From Castor canadensis (lineage: Eukaryota > Chordata > Mammalia > Rodentia > Castoridae), in NCBI RefSeq assembly GCF_047511655.1, contig NC_133399.1:7567333-7631332 (forward strand): a DNA stretch of 64,000 nucleotides, in the 5' to 3' direction. The position numbers were made by a program, and so were the translations under genes. Positions 1 to 11,429 of the stretch are shown here, one piece after another (the first letter of the stretch is position 1; each line of letters begins with the position of its first letter). The notes under the pieces are model-generated. The model did no database searches. It was not told where the DNA came from and was given only the letters and a program-made list of their open reading frames with translations.

Positions 1-96
1 CTAGAAAAAAAAGAACAAGCAAATCCCAAAACAAATAGAAGGAGAGAAATAATAAAAATAAGAGCTGAAATCAATGAAATAGAAACCAAAAAAACC

Positions 97-762
97 ATGC
101 AAAGAATTAATGAAACAAAAAGTTGGTTCTTTGAAAAAATAAACAAGATCGATAGACCCCTGGCAAACCTGACTAAAATGAGGAGAGAAAAAACCCAAAT
201 TAGTAGAATTAGGAATGCAAAAGGGGAGATAACAACAAACACCATGGAAGTCCAGGAAATCATCAGAGACTACTTTGAGAACCTATATTCAAATAAATTT
301 GAAAATCTAAAAGAAATGGACAGATTTCTAGATACATATGATCATCCAAAACTGAACCAAGAGGAAATTAATCACCTGAATAGATCCATAACACAAAATG
401 AAATTGAAGCAGCAATCAAGAGTCTCCCCAAAAAGAAAAGTCCAGGACCTGATGGATTCTCTGCTGAATTCTATCAGACCTTTAAAGAAGAACTGATACC
501 AACCCTCCTTAAACTGTTCCATGAAATAGAAAGGGAAGGAAAACTGCCAAACACATTTTATGAAGCCAGTATTACACTTATCCCAAAACCAGGCAAAGAC
601 ACCTCCAAAAAGGAGAACTATAGGCCAATCTCCTTGATGAACATTGATGCAAAAATCCTCAACAAAATAATGGCAAACCGAATTCAACCACACATCAAAA
701 AGATTATTCACCACGACCAAGTAGGCTTCATCCCAGGGATGCAGGGGTGGTTCAACATATGA
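97..762 (+). pseudogene. L1 ORF2p fragment: linker and N-terminal RT motifs
   Basis: This open segment of L1 ORF2 carries the pre-RT region and the first RT blocks ([36 protein letters not shown]). It continues upstream of its first Met to base 1, so that Met is not a real start. It ends at an in-frame TGA just after GWFNI, where other mammalian L1s have Arg followed by KSINVI. Translation resumes in the same frame after the stop, which marks a simple nonsense change rather than a domain end. Confidence 0.93.
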
Positions 763-813
763 AAATCAATAAACGTAATAAATCACATTAACAGAAGCAA
801 AGACAAAAACCAC

Positions 814-1809
814 TTGATCATCTCAATAGATGCAGAAAAAGCCTTTGATAAGATCCAACATCATTTCATGATAAAAGCTCTAAGAAAACTAGGAATAGAA
901 GGAAAGTTCCTCAACATTATAAAAGCTATATATGACAAACCTACAGCCAGCATTATACTTAACGGAGAAAAATTAAAACCATTCCCTCTAAAATCAGGAC
1001 CCAGACAAGGATGCCCACTATCTCCACTCCTATTCAACATAGTACTGGAATTCCTAGCCAGAGCAATTAGGCAAGAAGAAGGAATAAAAGGAATACAAAT
1101 GGGTAAAGAAACTGTCAAAATATCCCTATTTGCAGACGACATGATCCTATACCTTAAAGACCCAAAAAACTCTACTCAGAAGCTTCTAGACATCATCAAT
1201 AGCTATAGCAACGTAGCAGGATATAAAATCAACATAGAAAAATCATTAGCATTTCTATACACTAACAATGAACAAACTGAAAAAGAATATATGAAAACGA
1301 TTCAATTTACAATAGCCTCAAACAAAATCAAATACCTAGGTGTAAACCTAACAAAAGATGTGAAAGACCTCTACAAGGAAAACTATACACTTCTGAAGAA
1401 AGAGATTGAGGAAGACTATAGAAAGTGGAGAGATCTCCCATTCTCATGGATTGGTAGAATCAACATAGTAAAAATGTCGATACTCCCCAAAGTAATCTAC
1501 ATGTTTAATGCAATTCCCATCAAAATTCCAATGACATTCATTAAAGAGATTGAAAAATCTACTGTGAAATTTATATGGAAACACAAGAGGCCACGAATAG
1601 CCAAGGCAATACTCAGTCAAAAGAACAATGCAGGAGGTATCACAATACCTGACTTCAAACTATATTACAAAGCAATTACAATAAAAACAGCATGGTACTG
1701 GCACAAAAACAGGCATGAAGACCAGTGGAACAGAATAGAGGATCCAGATATGAAGCCACACAACTATAAGCAACTTGTCTTTGACAAAGGAGCTAAAAAT
1801 ATACGATGA
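814..1809 (+). pseudogene. L1 ORF2p fragment: catalytic RT core and thumb
   Basis: Same frame as the preceding segment. It contains the RT palm with DAEKAFDKI (first catalytic Asp) and FADDM (catalytic Asp pair), then [13 protein letters not shown], the [19 protein letters not shown] stretch, the [17 protein letters not shown] segment and [13 protein letters not shown], all standard for L1 ORF2p. The real frame extends upstream to the TGA at 760. It ends at TGA 1807-1809 after GAKNIR. After that stop the frame continues ([13 protein letters not shown]...) to about 2240. Confidence 0.93.
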
Positions 1810-2240
1810 AGAAATAGCAGCCTCTTCAACAAAAACTGCTGGGAAAACTGGTTAGCAGTCTGCAAAAAACTGAAACTAGATCCATGTATATCACCCTATA
1901 CCAATATTAACTCAAAATGGATCAAGGATCTTAATATCAGACCCCAAACTCTTAAGTTAATACAAGAAAGAGTAGGAAATACTCTGGAGTTAGTAGGTAT
2001 ATGTAAGAACTTTCTCAATGAAACCCCAGCAGCACAGCAACTAAGAGATAGCATAGATAAATGGGACCTCATAAAACTAAAAAGCTTCTGTTCATCAAAA
2101 GAAATGGTCTCTAAACTGAAGAGAACACCCACAGAGTGGGAGAAAATATTTGCCAACTATACATCAGACAAAGGACTGATAACCAGAATATACAGGGAAC
2201 TTAAAAAACTAAATTCTCCCAAAACTAATGAACCAATAAG

Positions 2241-2840
2241 AAATGGGCACGTGAACTAAACAGAACTTTCTCAAAAGAAGAAATTCAAATGGCCAGAAAA
2301 CACATGAAAAAATGCTCACCATCTCTAGCAATAAAGGAAATGCAAATTAAAACCACGCTAAGATTCCACCTCACCCCTGTTAGAATAGCCATCATCAGCA
2401 ACACCACCAACAACAGGTGTTGGCGAGGATGCGGGGGAAAAGGAACCCTCTTACACTGTTGGTGTGAATGTAGACTAGTACAACCACTCTGGAAAAAAAT
2501 TTGGAGGCTACTTAAAAAGCTGGACATCGATCTACCATTTGATCCAGCAATACCACTCTTGGGGATATACCCAAAAGACTGTTACTCCAGAGGCACCTGC
2601 ACATCCATGTTTATTGCGGCACTATTCACAATAGCCAAGTTATGGAAACAGCCAAGATGCCCCACCACTGACGAATGGATTAAGAAAATGTGGTATCTAT
2701 ACACAATGGAATTTTATGCAGCCAAGAAGAAGAACGAAATGTTATCATTCGCTGGTAAATGGATGGAATTGGAGAACATCATTCTGAGTGAGGTTAGCCT
2801 GGCCCAAAAGACCAAAAATCGTATGTTCTCCCTCATATGA
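2241..2840 (+). pseudogene. L1 ORF2p C-terminal segment, frame-shifted from the RT part
   Basis: The frame changes by one base near 2241, and the continuation reads [21 protein letters not shown]. The Cys-rich domain follows ([17 protein letters not shown]), then the conserved [29 protein letters not shown] and [11 protein letters not shown] blocks. This copy stops at TGA 2838-2840 after RMFSLI. The two other well-preserved copies in the window read three residues further (CGH) to a TAG, so here a TGT-to-TGA change has shortened the protein by three residues. Confidence 0.92.
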
Positions 2841-3420
2841 GGACATTAGATCAAGGGCAAACACAACAAGGGGATTGGACTATGAGCACATGATAAAAGC
2901 GAGAGCACACAAGGGAGGGGTGAGGATAGGTAAGACACCTAAAAAACTAGCTAGCATTTGTGGCCCTCAACACAGAGAAACTAAAGCAGATACCTTAAAG
3001 CAACTGAGGCCAATAGGAAAAGGGGAACAGGAACTAGAGAAAAGGTGAGATCAAAAAGAATTAACCTAGAAGATAACACCCACGCACAGGAAATCAATGT
3101 GAGTCAATGCCCTGTATAGCTATCCTTATCTCAACCAGCAAAACCCCTTGTTCCTTCCTATTATTGCTTATACTCTCTCTTCAACAAAATTAGAGATAAG
3201 GGCAAAATAGTTTCTGCTGGGTATTGAGGGGGGGGAGCGGGAGGGGGTGGAGTGGGTGGTAAGGGAGGGGGTGGGGGCAGGGGGGAGAAATGACCCAAGC
3301 CTTGTATGCACATATGAATAATAAAAGAAAAATGAAAAAAAAATTTTTCCTAAGTTAATCTGATTTTATTTTTGGCAAAACAAAAAGAAAAAAAAAACAA
3401 AAAAAAATTTTATTAAAAAA

Positions 3421-3910
3421 GAACAGCAAAAGAATAAGTAATCAAACCAATAAACATAGAAATGAATTGAACAAATAGTTCTCAACAGAATAAGTACCAA
3501 TGTCCAGTAAATAAATAAAAAAATTGTTAAACATCCTTACTCATCAGAGAAATGCAAAGCAAAACTACAATGAGATTCCATCCCTCCCTCACTAAGAATG
3601 GTTATCATAAGGCAAAGAAGAAATGGATGCAAAGAAGCCCTTACAAGCTGTTGATAACAATGTAAGTTAGTACAGGCACTTTGGAAATCACTGTGAATTC
3701 TCAAAAAGTCAAAAATAGAACTTTCATACCATTGTGCTATACTTCTTCTGGGTATATACCCAAAGGAGGCAAAGTTATCTTCAATATTAAACCTGTACAC
3801 CCATATTCATAGTAGTACTATCCACAAAATTAAACTTTTGTAGTCAGCCTAGGGGAACATCAATGAATGAATAAAGAAGGTATGGTATATATGCACAATA
3901 GAGTATTTTA
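3421..3910 (+). mobile_element. Old L1 fragment, ORF2 3' region
   Basis: Decayed sequence reads as the end of L1 ORF2: a WANELN-like stretch near 3460, the TLRFHL-like block (3565-3590), the 'ctgggtatatacccaaagg' block (3750) and the 'catatgcacaatagagtat' end. Much more diverged than the element ending at 3343, so it is an independent older insertion. Confidence 0.75.
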
Positions 3911-3924
3911 ATTGGTGTATATAA

Positions 3925-5725
3925 TTATACAAAATGTTTCCTTGTGATATGTCCAAATCTGTATATATTGTACTTTGATTAATTACCCCATCTTTTAATA
4001 CCTCTTATTCCTCTCCATCTGTTTTTATAATTTTAATAAGCTTCATTATCCTATCATTCATGCATCCAAAGCACTTTGATAAAGGTCACCTTCACATCAC
4101 CCTCACCTTTCATCTCCTTCTCATCCCCCCCATTAATATTATAGGAAAAGATTCATATATAAGAAAAAGCATGACCTTCTGAGTCTTGCTGATCTCACTT
4201 AATATGTTGAACCCCAGTTCCTTGTATTTCCTGAAAATACATAATTTATTTTCTCTGTCTATCTATTGATCTATCTATCATATAACTATCTATTCCAAAT
4301 CTTCTTCATCCATTAATTGATTGATGGGCACTGAGGCTGATGCCATAGCTTGTCTATTGTGAACAATGCTGCAGGAAACATGGGTGTACAGGTGCCTCTA
4401 TTTTATGCTGACTTAACATTCCTTCACATACATGTCCAGAATTCCTACAGAAGGATCATATGGTACTTCTGTTTTTAGTTTTCATAATAATCGCCAAAGT
4501 GGCTGCAGCAATTTCTATACCCACCAGTAGTGTCTAAGCATCCCTTTTACCTATATCTTCATCAGCATTTTTTCTTGATATTTGCCATTCTACCTAGGGT
4601 CTTTTTTTTTATTCATATGTGCATACAATGCTTGGGTCATTTCTCCCCCCTCCCCCAACCCCCTCCCTTACCACCCACCGCCTCCCTCTCCCCTCCAACA
4701 CCTAGGGTCTTTTGATATGCACTTTCTTTATAGCTAAAAATGTTGAAAGTTCCTTCATGTGTTCATGGGCTATTTGTACTTATTTTGAAAACTGTGAATT
4801 TTATTTGCACTTTTATTAATTGTACTATTTGCTAATTTGGTATTTAATTTTTTGCTCTTTATATATTCTGGATAAATAGCAAAGATGTTTTTCCACTCTG
4901 TGTATTGTCTCTTCTTCTGGCAATTGCTTTTTTTCCATTAATGAGCAAAAGCTTCTAAATTTTATTCAATACCATTTGTCAATTCTTGTGATTTTTTCCT
5001 GACCAATTTGAATACTATTCAGAAAGCTGTCACCAATGCCCATTTCTTTCAGGTGTTTTTCTGTTAGTTTCAAAGTTCCAGCTCTTAAATTAAGATCTTT
5101 GAATCATTTTGAACTGATTGTTTTACAGTGTGAAAGATAGGAAGATAGTTTCAGTTTTTGTATGTGGATTTAGTTTTCTGAGTACCATTAGATGAAATGC
5201 CTATCTTTTCTCTAGTAACTTTTTAGCACCTTTGTCACAAATTAGATGGCTGTAGCTGTGTGGGTTCATTTTTGTCTCTCATATTCCATTCTGTTAGTCT
5301 ACTGTTTGTTTTATGCCAGAATCATGCTGTTTTTATTACTATGAATCTAGTATAATTTGAAATCAGGCATTGTGATACCATCAGTGTTAATTTTTTGCTC
5401 AGGATTGTTTGGGCTATCATTTCTTTTATGGTACCATATGAATTTTAGGATTGTTCTATTTTGTAAAGAATAGAATTGGGATTTTGATGGAGTTTCAATT
5501 AAATCTGTACATTTATATCAATCCTATAGTCATTTTCACATTATTATTTCTGACTATCTGCAAATAGGGGAGGTCTTTAAATTTTCTAGTGTCTTCTTCA
5601 CATGCCTTCTTCAATGTTTTGTAGCTTTCTTTGTACAGGTCTTTCAAATCTTTAGTTATTGGTTTATTTCTAGGTATTTTGGGATTTTTTGAGGCTATTG
5701 AAAATGGGATGGTTTTCATGGACAT
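3925..5725 (-). mobile_element. Old L1, antisense, 3' UTR and ORF2 3' half
   Basis: Read on the minus strand this gives L1 ORF2: MSMKTIPFSIASKNPKIPRNKPITKDLKDLYKES at 5725-5600 matches the [19 protein letters not shown] region, followed downstream by decayed C-terminal blocks and a pyrimidine-rich 3' UTR (3925-4140). It carries a young short L1 insertion at 4606-4699. Confidence 0.85.
4592..4713 (-). mobile_element. Short young L1 3' end with target-site duplication
   Basis: Minus-strand L1 3' terminus (G-rich tract plus the GACCCAAGCATTG...ATATGAATAAAAAAA end) of about 95 bases. It is flanked by a perfect 14-base duplication ACCTAGGGTCTTTT at 4592-4605 and 4700-4713. It interrupts the older antisense L1 between 'gccattct' and 'gatatgcac', which are contiguous in L1 consensus. 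The 5' truncation falls at the upstream edge of the G-rich tract. Confidence 0.93.
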
Positions 5726-5729
5726 CAGT

Positions 5730-6408
5730 CTTAGATGTTGGAGACAAGTTAATTGAAGGTTGGGTCAAGGTGTTAGAAGTTACATGTTTTGAAGGCAGAA
5801 GAATTAATGAAAAATAAGTAATAAAGATGAATTCACCTGACATTTAACTAGGTGTGTTGGAAAGATATAATTAACATGAAAAATTGTTTTGGGTACAGAG
5901 AAACATCCCAGAGGGAAATAATGTGCTCAACTTTTGAATAGCAAGAGGGAGTTGAGCATAATGAAGTGACAGACAGAGCTATAAACATCTTCCCTGCCAT
6001 TGTCACTTAGCATGTGCAACCTTGCTCTGGGTGGGACATGGCTGTTTCCTTTGGGGTCATCATCTGGCTTGGAGCATGATGTTTGACCCCCTCTTGCTTT
6101 CCTGTCAGAGGGAAGAGTTTCAGCCTCCTCTGTCATCATCCAGTAACGAATTTTCAATTCATGTAGACTTTCCATTCAAAACATTCATTCAGGTGAGACT
6201 TGAGAACTCTTTAGATGGGGCAGGAGAGATGCTGAAAGATGGAACAAAAGAACATTTACACAAGGTCATCCAGTAGCTAAAGCTACTGAGAGATGACTAC
6301 TACTGTTCACTTGCTTGTTAGTTAACTCAATGCAGTGTTTATTAAATATATTCAAGTGAACATTGAACTAAAAAATTTAGGATTATTCTTGACAATGAAG
6401 TGATGCAA
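5730..6408. other. Unassigned unique-looking sequence
   Basis: About 680 bases between two L1 copies. I see no coding frame with family resemblance, no repeat I recognise and no RNA gene. Short frames here lack recognisable motifs. Confidence 0.4.
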
Positions 6409-6805
6409 TAAAAGCCAGGTTTTTTTATCTTTATTCATATGTGCATACAGTGTTTGGATCATTTCTCCCTCCTTCCTCCTGCCCCCTCCCTTTAACCCCA
6501 TCCCCTCCCTCTCCCCTTTACACCCTCACTTCCAGGCAGGAACTGTTTTGCCATTATCTCTAACTTTGTTGAAGAGAGGGTATAAACAATAATAAGAAGG
6601 ACAAGGGTTTTTGCTAGTTGAGATAAGAATACCTATACAGGGAGATTCCTTGCATTGTTTTCATGTACATATGTGTTACATTCTAAGTTGATTCTTCTCG
6701 AACTAACCTTTTCTCTAGTTCCTGGTCCCCTTCTCCTATTGGCCTCTGTCGCTTTAGAGTTTCTGCATTAGTTCCTTTGCATTGAGGACATCAAATCCTA
6801 TCATG
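6409..6805 (-). mobile_element. L1 3' UTR, antisense, 5' truncated
   Basis: Reverse complement of the young-type L1 3' UTR: poly(T), the pyrimidine-rich strand of the G-rich tract (6463-6520), and the strand complementary to GAACTAGAGAAAAGGTTAG...ATTAACC. It is more diverged than the copies at 47 and 24 kb. Imperfect flanking repeats of the form TAAAAGC-CAG-TTTT at about 6409 and 6806 are probably an aged target-site duplication. Confidence 0.85.
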
Positions 6806-7067
6806 TAAAAGCACAGTTTTAAGATGAATTGAGAGGCTTAAAGTCACTTATTGTAAGTAGAACACATGTCCAAGGTCACATTCAGTTTATAGTGTGGGAG
6901 GGCGGGGTCTGTGCAGAACCATAGAGTGCAGTGAGTGTGTTTCATATACTTGAGATGGAGCTCATTTTTAACTACCATCATCAGCATTTCCATGCAGTAT
7001 TCCAGATTATCGTACCAGTATTTACCTTTGAATGATACTTTGCTATAAAATTTATAAAAATTTAATT

Positions 7068-7830
7068 TTGTAAAATATTCATATTTTCTTACATTGGAGT
7101 CTCTTGCCCAATTCAAGATGATTTTGCCCATCCACAAACTTTATATGTGTGATTTTTCTTGGTGTTACATTAACAATGAATTCTTACTTTCATATTGAGG
7201 TCTTTGAGGACCCTGATATGTGAGGTAGGGGATCAACTTCATTTACCCCCATATAAATATCTACTTATGGTAGCATTTATTTTGCTGTTGAAGCTTATTG
7301 CACTCAATTACAACACAATATTTTCTAGTAATAAATGTCCATATGTACTGAGTGATAATTCCTGATTTTTTCAAAAAAATAGTAACTGAGTATCTCCTAC
7401 ATGCTACATTACTCAAGGAACACATTTTAATTATATTATCTTATTTTGTTATCAATTCATGTGGATAGCATTAAGTTATTGGAGTTATACAACTTCTTTC
7501 ACTCAATGTTTAATGGCCTAATCAATTTTGTTTAATATGTTGTTTGGAAAACTTTCAACTTAAACTGTTTTCCTGACATTCTTTTATCTTATATCTCATT
7601 GTCTTTAATTTTATTCTGTACAATACAGACATAATGACATGTCATTCTTAAAAGAGAATGGTGAACAAAACAGGTGAAATTTTTCTCATTTGGATCTTGC
7701 ATCATGTTTTCAAGGCTAAACACAGCATAGTAAATGTGTATGTGATACAATGTCCTTGGGGAGCAGTCATTCAGAATTATACTCTGTATAAAAGGGAAGA
7801 ATTTTCATGGTAACAAAGGGAAAAGCTTCA
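7068..7830 (+). repeat. OR-unit upstream flank, copy U1
   Basis: This non-coding stretch aligns with 12395-13310. Shared landmarks in the same order include 'caagatgattttgccca', 'gataattcctgatt', 'caaggaacac', 'gatagcatt-agttattgg' , 'ggtgaacaaaaca' and 'ggatcttgcat'. It therefore belongs to the duplicated unit that precedes each + strand OR, not to a dispersed repeat. No coding potential is seen. Confidence 0.8.
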
Positions 7831-7837
7831 TCAAATG

Positions 7838-8087
7838 TTACAAATTCATAGTCAGATAGGAGGAATAAATTTTGGTATTGTACTGTAGAGCAGAGTAACT
7901 ATAGTTAACAACATAGTATATTTCAAAACATTGAATTATTTTTGAGTATTCCACACTCAAAAAAATGATAACTATTTGAGGTGATGGATATGCTAGTTTG
8001 GACATTACACTTGTATACATGTATTGAAATATCCCACTACAACACATATATGTACAAGTATGTGACAATTAAAAACTAAAAAAAACC
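7838..8087 (+). mobile_element. L1MA-type 3' end inside OR-unit U1
   Basis: Contains 'gtaactatagttaacaa', 'ggtgatggatatgcta' and 'acattgtatacatgtatt'-like blocks typical of old placental L1MA 3' ends, finishing in an A-rich tail. The paralogous unit has the same element at 13620-13915, so it was present before the unit duplicated. Confidence 0.8.
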
Positions 8088-8159
8088 AATTATTCAAATA
8101 ATATTGAATGGTGAATGAAAAATCTCTTCTAATATTTCACACAAAATCTCAATTTTTTT

Positions 8160-8330
8160 GAAAAAATATTTTATTAGCATATAATAGTTCTATGTGGGAT
8201 ACATTGTGATATTTACATATATGCTTACAAAATATCTTAATGAGATTTACCCCTCTATTGTTTTCCCTCTTTCTTCTAACCCCTTTCTTAAAACAATTTC
8301 AACAGTTTTATGAATGCTCAAATTTGGTTG
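8160..8330 (-). mobile_element. L1 3' UTR fragment, antisense
   Basis: Pyrimidine-rich block with 'gggatacattgtgatatttacatat', 'ttacccctctattgtt' and 'aaacaatttcaacag', the minus strand of an older L1 3' UTR family that recurs through the window. It splits sequence otherwise contiguous with the paralogous flank at 13.93-14.0 kb. Confidence 0.65.
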
Positions 8331-8584
8331 ATCTTTGTATGTTTCCATTTTTCAATTTTTGGTTTACTATTCCCTTTGCATTATTGTCATACTCTATGAA
8401 TGTGTAATGTATGTTTTGACTTTTGAGAAATCAGTATTTTTTTTTACTTTTCATCATACCAATTGTCCTCAAGGAGATATACTTGGAGGTGGAATGTAGC
8501 CTCCAACAGGGAAGCTTTTTTTTCCTTATAGTCTCTCAGGGTCTCCCTTCAGACCCATTTAATTTCTCTCTTCGTGTTTATTGA

Positions 8585-8749
8585 TTACATTTCTTCTATT
8601 CCTATCAATAGAAAAAATATATCATTCACCCCTTCATCATTCTCTATTATCCTCCCCTATAACTGGAGTACTTTCAACAGGTATCATTTTCCATTTATTT
8701 ACATGTGTACACAGAAGAAAAATAGAGGAGATGAACCAGTTTGGTTTCA

Positions 8750-8803
<54 letters not shown>

Positions 8804-8870
8804 AAACATCACAAGGAAACACCCTGCATAACTATCTTAAATAAGCAAAAATGTCACTTTAGTTTTATAA
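8585..8870. mobile_element. Inverted pair of old L1 3' UTR pieces around a TA repeat
   Basis: 8585-8725 reads as antisense L1 3' UTR ('tttcaacaggtatcatttttccat' type). 8726-8870 reads as sense strand of the same 3' UTR ('agaggagatgaaccagtttgg', 'atcacaaggaaacacc'). A (TA)n run interrupts the second half. Head-to-head arrangement suggests a 5'-inverted insertion or two separate ones. Confidence 0.55.
8749..8802. repeat. (TA)n microsatellite
   Basis: Uninterrupted TA dinucleotide run of about 54 bases. Tyr-Ile repeat frames on both strands here are products of the repeat, not genes. Confidence 0.98.
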
Positions 8871-8872
8871 TA

Positions 8873-9055
8873 TTTAACTACTTGGGGGTAAGCCTGAGAG
8901 TGGGACTGAATTTCAAAACAGAGACAGAAGTGGATTACCTGAAGGGGAATTAATTCATATGCAAAACATGGGACTTAGTGTCTTTACTATGGAATAGAAA
9001 TGATAGTATTAAATTCTAGTAAGTATTACATACTTATCTCATGTTATTTTTTTAG
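8873..9055 (+). promoter_or_regulatory. OR gene 5' intron end with splice acceptor
   Basis: A pyrimidine run ending TTTTTTTAG at 9047-9055 is a good 3' splice site, leaving 13 bases of 5' UTR before the ATG at 9069. The preceding 180 bases align with 15760-15952 in front of the + strand OR pseudogene (shared 'ggggaat' and nearby blocks), supporting a conserved intron end. The 5' exon(s) and promoter were not located. Confidence 0.65.
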
Positions 9056-9068
9056 GCATATTAACTGC

Positions 9069-10037
9069 ATGGAACTGAAGAATGACACACAAATTTCAGA
9101 GTTTCTTCTTCTTGGGATTTCAGAGGATCCAAAATTGCAACCCATACTATTCGTGCTGTTCCTGTCCATGTACCTGATCACTGTGCTTGGAAACCTGCTC
9201 ATTATCCTGGCCATAATATCAGCCTCACACCTGCACACACCTATGTACTTCTTCCTCTCCATCCTGTCCTTTGTGGACATCTGTTTCACTTCCACTACTG
9301 TCCCAAAGATGCTTGTCAACATTCAGACACAGAGCAAAGTTATAATGTATAAAAGCTGCATCACCCAAATGCATTTTTTTCTACTCTTTTCAGTGTTGGA
9401 CATCTTTCTGCTGACTGTGATGGCCTATGACCGATATGTGGCCATCTGTCACCCCCTACATTACACAGTCATCATGAATCCTCGGCTCTGTGTGTTGATG
9501 GTTTTGGTGTCCTGGATGGTGAGTGCCCTGCATTCCATCTTACAAAGCTTAATAGTTCTGCGGCTGTCCTTCTGTGCACAATTGGAAATTCCACACTTTT
9601 TCTGTGAACTTAATCAGGTGGTCCACCGTGCCTGCTCTGACACCTTTGTTAATGACATGGTGATTTATTTTGCATCTGTTCTTCTAGTTTGTTTTCCCCT
9701 TGCTGGCATCCTTTATTCTTACTCCAAGATAGTTTCCTCCATCTGTGCAATCTCTTCAGCCCAGGGGAAGTACAAAGCATTTTCCACCTGTGCGTCTCAC
9801 CTCTCAGTTGTCTCTTTATTTTATTGTACAAGCTTAGGTGTGTACCTCAGTTCTGCTGTGACTCCAAACTCACACTCCACTGCAACAGCATCAGTGATGT
9901 ACAGTGTGGTCACCCCCATGCTGAACCCCTTCATCTACAGTCTGAGGAATAAGGACATTAAATATGCTCTGACAAGACTGTTTGAGAGAGAAATTATAAA
10001 AAGACCTATTGTCCTGAGGTTGAAAAAGTGCCCATGA
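9069..10037 (+). CDS. Intact olfactory receptor, class II, family 7 (OR7-like)
   Basis: Odorant-binding seven-helix GPCR expected on olfactory neuron cilia, signalling through Golf and adenylyl cyclase (family knowledge). The 322-residue product begins [16 protein letters not shown] with an N-glycosylation site at Asn5. Visible motifs are GN in TM1 (41-42), PMYFFLS (58-64), Cys97 for the Cys97-Cys179 disulfide, [15 protein letters not shown] (118-132), [19 protein letters not shown] (236-254) and [12 protein letters not shown] (283-294). The upstream ATG at 9000 lies before the splice acceptor, so 9069 is the likely start. The C-terminus runs about 15 residues past the usual end ([17 protein letters not shown]), unlike the paralog at 45 kb, which stops after RYL. 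No inactivating change is seen. The closest relative here is the - strand gene at 45097-46014. Subfamily (7A-like) is a guess. Confidence 0.96.
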   Translation: MELKNDTQISEFLLLGISEDPKLQPILFVLFLSMYLITVLGNLLIILAIISASHLHTPMYFFLSILSFVDICFTSTTVPKMLVNIQTQSKVIMYKSCITQMHFFLLFSVLDIFLLTVMAYDRYVAICHPLHYTVIMNPRLCVLMVLVSWMVSALHSILQSLIVLRLSFCAQLEIPHFFCELNQVVHRACSDTFVNDMVIYFASVLLVCFPLAGILYSYSKIVSSICAISSAQGKYKAFSTCASHLSVVSLFYCTSLGVYLSSAVTPNSHSTATASVMYSVVTPMLNPFIYSLRNKDIKYALTRLFEREIIKRPIVLRLKKCP

Positions 10038-10680
10038 ATATAGGGCTCAAAATCTCAGAACAGAACCTGTGTTTCTTTGATTAAAAGGTAGAAATAGGAC
10101 TTGTGTATATTTTATTCATAGAGGTTCTTATTTCAGCTTTTCTATACAATTCTATATATTCAGAAAAACTGAATTTGTCATCTAACATCCTACATATAAT
10201 TGTATCATGGGAGAAAAATCAGAGAATGAGGTTTTTCACATGTTTGTTAGTGATTCCTGCATGTGTCATTTTCTTAACTTCTCAACTGATAAGGTAGACT
10301 TACTCATGTTTTGGTATTTTTGGCTGGTCATTAAGTTTTGTTGTCATCTTTAGGATCCTATTTCTGTTTTGCCTCATTATCCACAGTGACTACCATAGTC
10401 ATGGAAAAAACTTCCCTCGCTTGATGTACCAGGTGCCCAGGGGACAAGAAAAGCATTTTTGATCTGTGCATTACAACATCCAGTACACATACCATCACTC
10501 TTCCCAATGGATAATTTCATCCTTTTGATAGTATTATTGAAATTATAACAACATCCAAGCAATAAATAGATTGATGGTTCTTAGAGGTCAGGTACTGGGA
10601 AGGGAGAGAGATGGATGTGGCTTTAAAACTGCAACTCTTGGGATAGTTGAGGCAATATAACTATGTTGTATTTCATGTTA
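10038..10680 (+). other. 3' flank of the OR, partly old repeat
   Basis: The first 60 bases after the stop align with the region after the pseudogene at 16.9 kb ('gggctcaaaa', 'aatcagacctt'-like), so the 3' UTR is part of the duplicated unit. From about 10560 the text ('gatggttcttagaggtcaggtactggg') resembles a very old L1/HAL1 3' region. Nothing else is recognised. Confidence 0.5.
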
Positions 10681-10684
10681 CATT

Positions 10685-11425
10685 TTAATTAGTATATGAA
10701 TTCTATATATGAATGAGATTCAGTGTGATAGTTCCACACATATAGTGCATGCTATCCAACTTGAGTGTCCCCCTTATCCACTGTATGCCAACCCATTCCC
10801 ATATTCTAGTAATTGCTATTCTATATTAATATTGATTTTTTAACTTTAACATATGAAAGAGAACAAATGGAACTTGTTTTTCTGCATCTGGTTAGTTTTA
10901 TCTGGCAAAATGTCTTCCAGTACCATCCATGTTGCCACAGATTATAGGATTTCATTTTATAATTTTACCAGTGGTACATTGTGATATTTACAAAAGCGTG
11001 CACAGTGTATCATATTTACATTCACCCCATCCATCTTTGTCCTTTTTCCTCCCTCTCCACTTTCTTAGAACAGTTTCAACAGGTCATATTGTTCCATTTT
11101 CATACCTGAATGCATACTGCTTCTATCATATTCTGCCTACCTCTTCCTTTCCTTATGCCCTCCCACCTCCCACTGGTACCAACTTCTTGATAGGGATTAT
11201 TTTACTGTCTTGTCCTTCTTCTTTTAAAAATAATTTATGATGACTGTCCAGGGAGTTTCATTGTGCATTGTGACAACACCCTTTCCTTATATCCTCCTCC
11301 CCCCACTGGTACCAACACCCAGACAGGAAATGTGTTACATTCCTGATCTCTGTTTTGTTAAAAAGGCATTTTTGTTAGTTTAAAAGAGTTATTCAGGGAG
11401 TTTCATTCATATTTTTAATCAAACA
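10685..11425 (-). mobile_element. Old L1 3' end, antisense
   Basis: 10685-10945 is an antisense L1 3' UTR joined to ORF2 end ('cttccagtaccatccatgttg'). 10960-11425 is the CT-rich antisense 3' UTR with 'cagtttcaacaggt' and 'cccactggtaccaac' twice, so at least two overlapping insertions or an internal duplication are present. Confidence 0.7.
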
Positions 11426-11429
11426 TGCT

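Larger units (their letters stand above)
1..3343 (+). mobile_element. Young LINE-1, ORF2 (RT to C-terminus) plus 3' UTR, 5' end outside window
   Basis: The reading frame gives L1 ORF2p from the linker before the reverse transcriptase to the end. Visible RT hallmarks are [33 protein letters not shown], the [13 protein letters not shown] block, [12 protein letters not shown] and the catalytic FADDM (about 1129-1143). The C-terminal Cys-rich segment NRCWRGCG...LLHCW lies near 2420-2465. The endonuclease domain lies left of the window. The frame is broken by an in-frame TGA at 760-762 (from an Arg codon, CpG-decay type), a second TGA at 1807-1809, and a one-base frameshift near 2241. The 3' UTR (2841-3343) has a G-rich tract at about 3227-3290 and ends in GAATAATAAAAG plus poly(A). 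The element cannot retrotranspose in cis, but low divergence from the other copies here implies a recent insertion. Confidence 0.97.

Noticed and set aside
97-1809. Reverse transcriptase as part of a retron, group II intron or other unusual RT system
   Set aside because: All motifs, the C-terminal Cys-rich domain, 3' UTR and poly(A) are those of mammalian L1.
8574-8953. Several Tyr-Ile repeat frames
   Set aside because: Products of the (TA)n run.
9000-9068. Upstream in-frame Met for the + OR (345-residue form)
   Set aside because: A splice acceptor at 9055 lies between it and the family-typical MELKNDT start.
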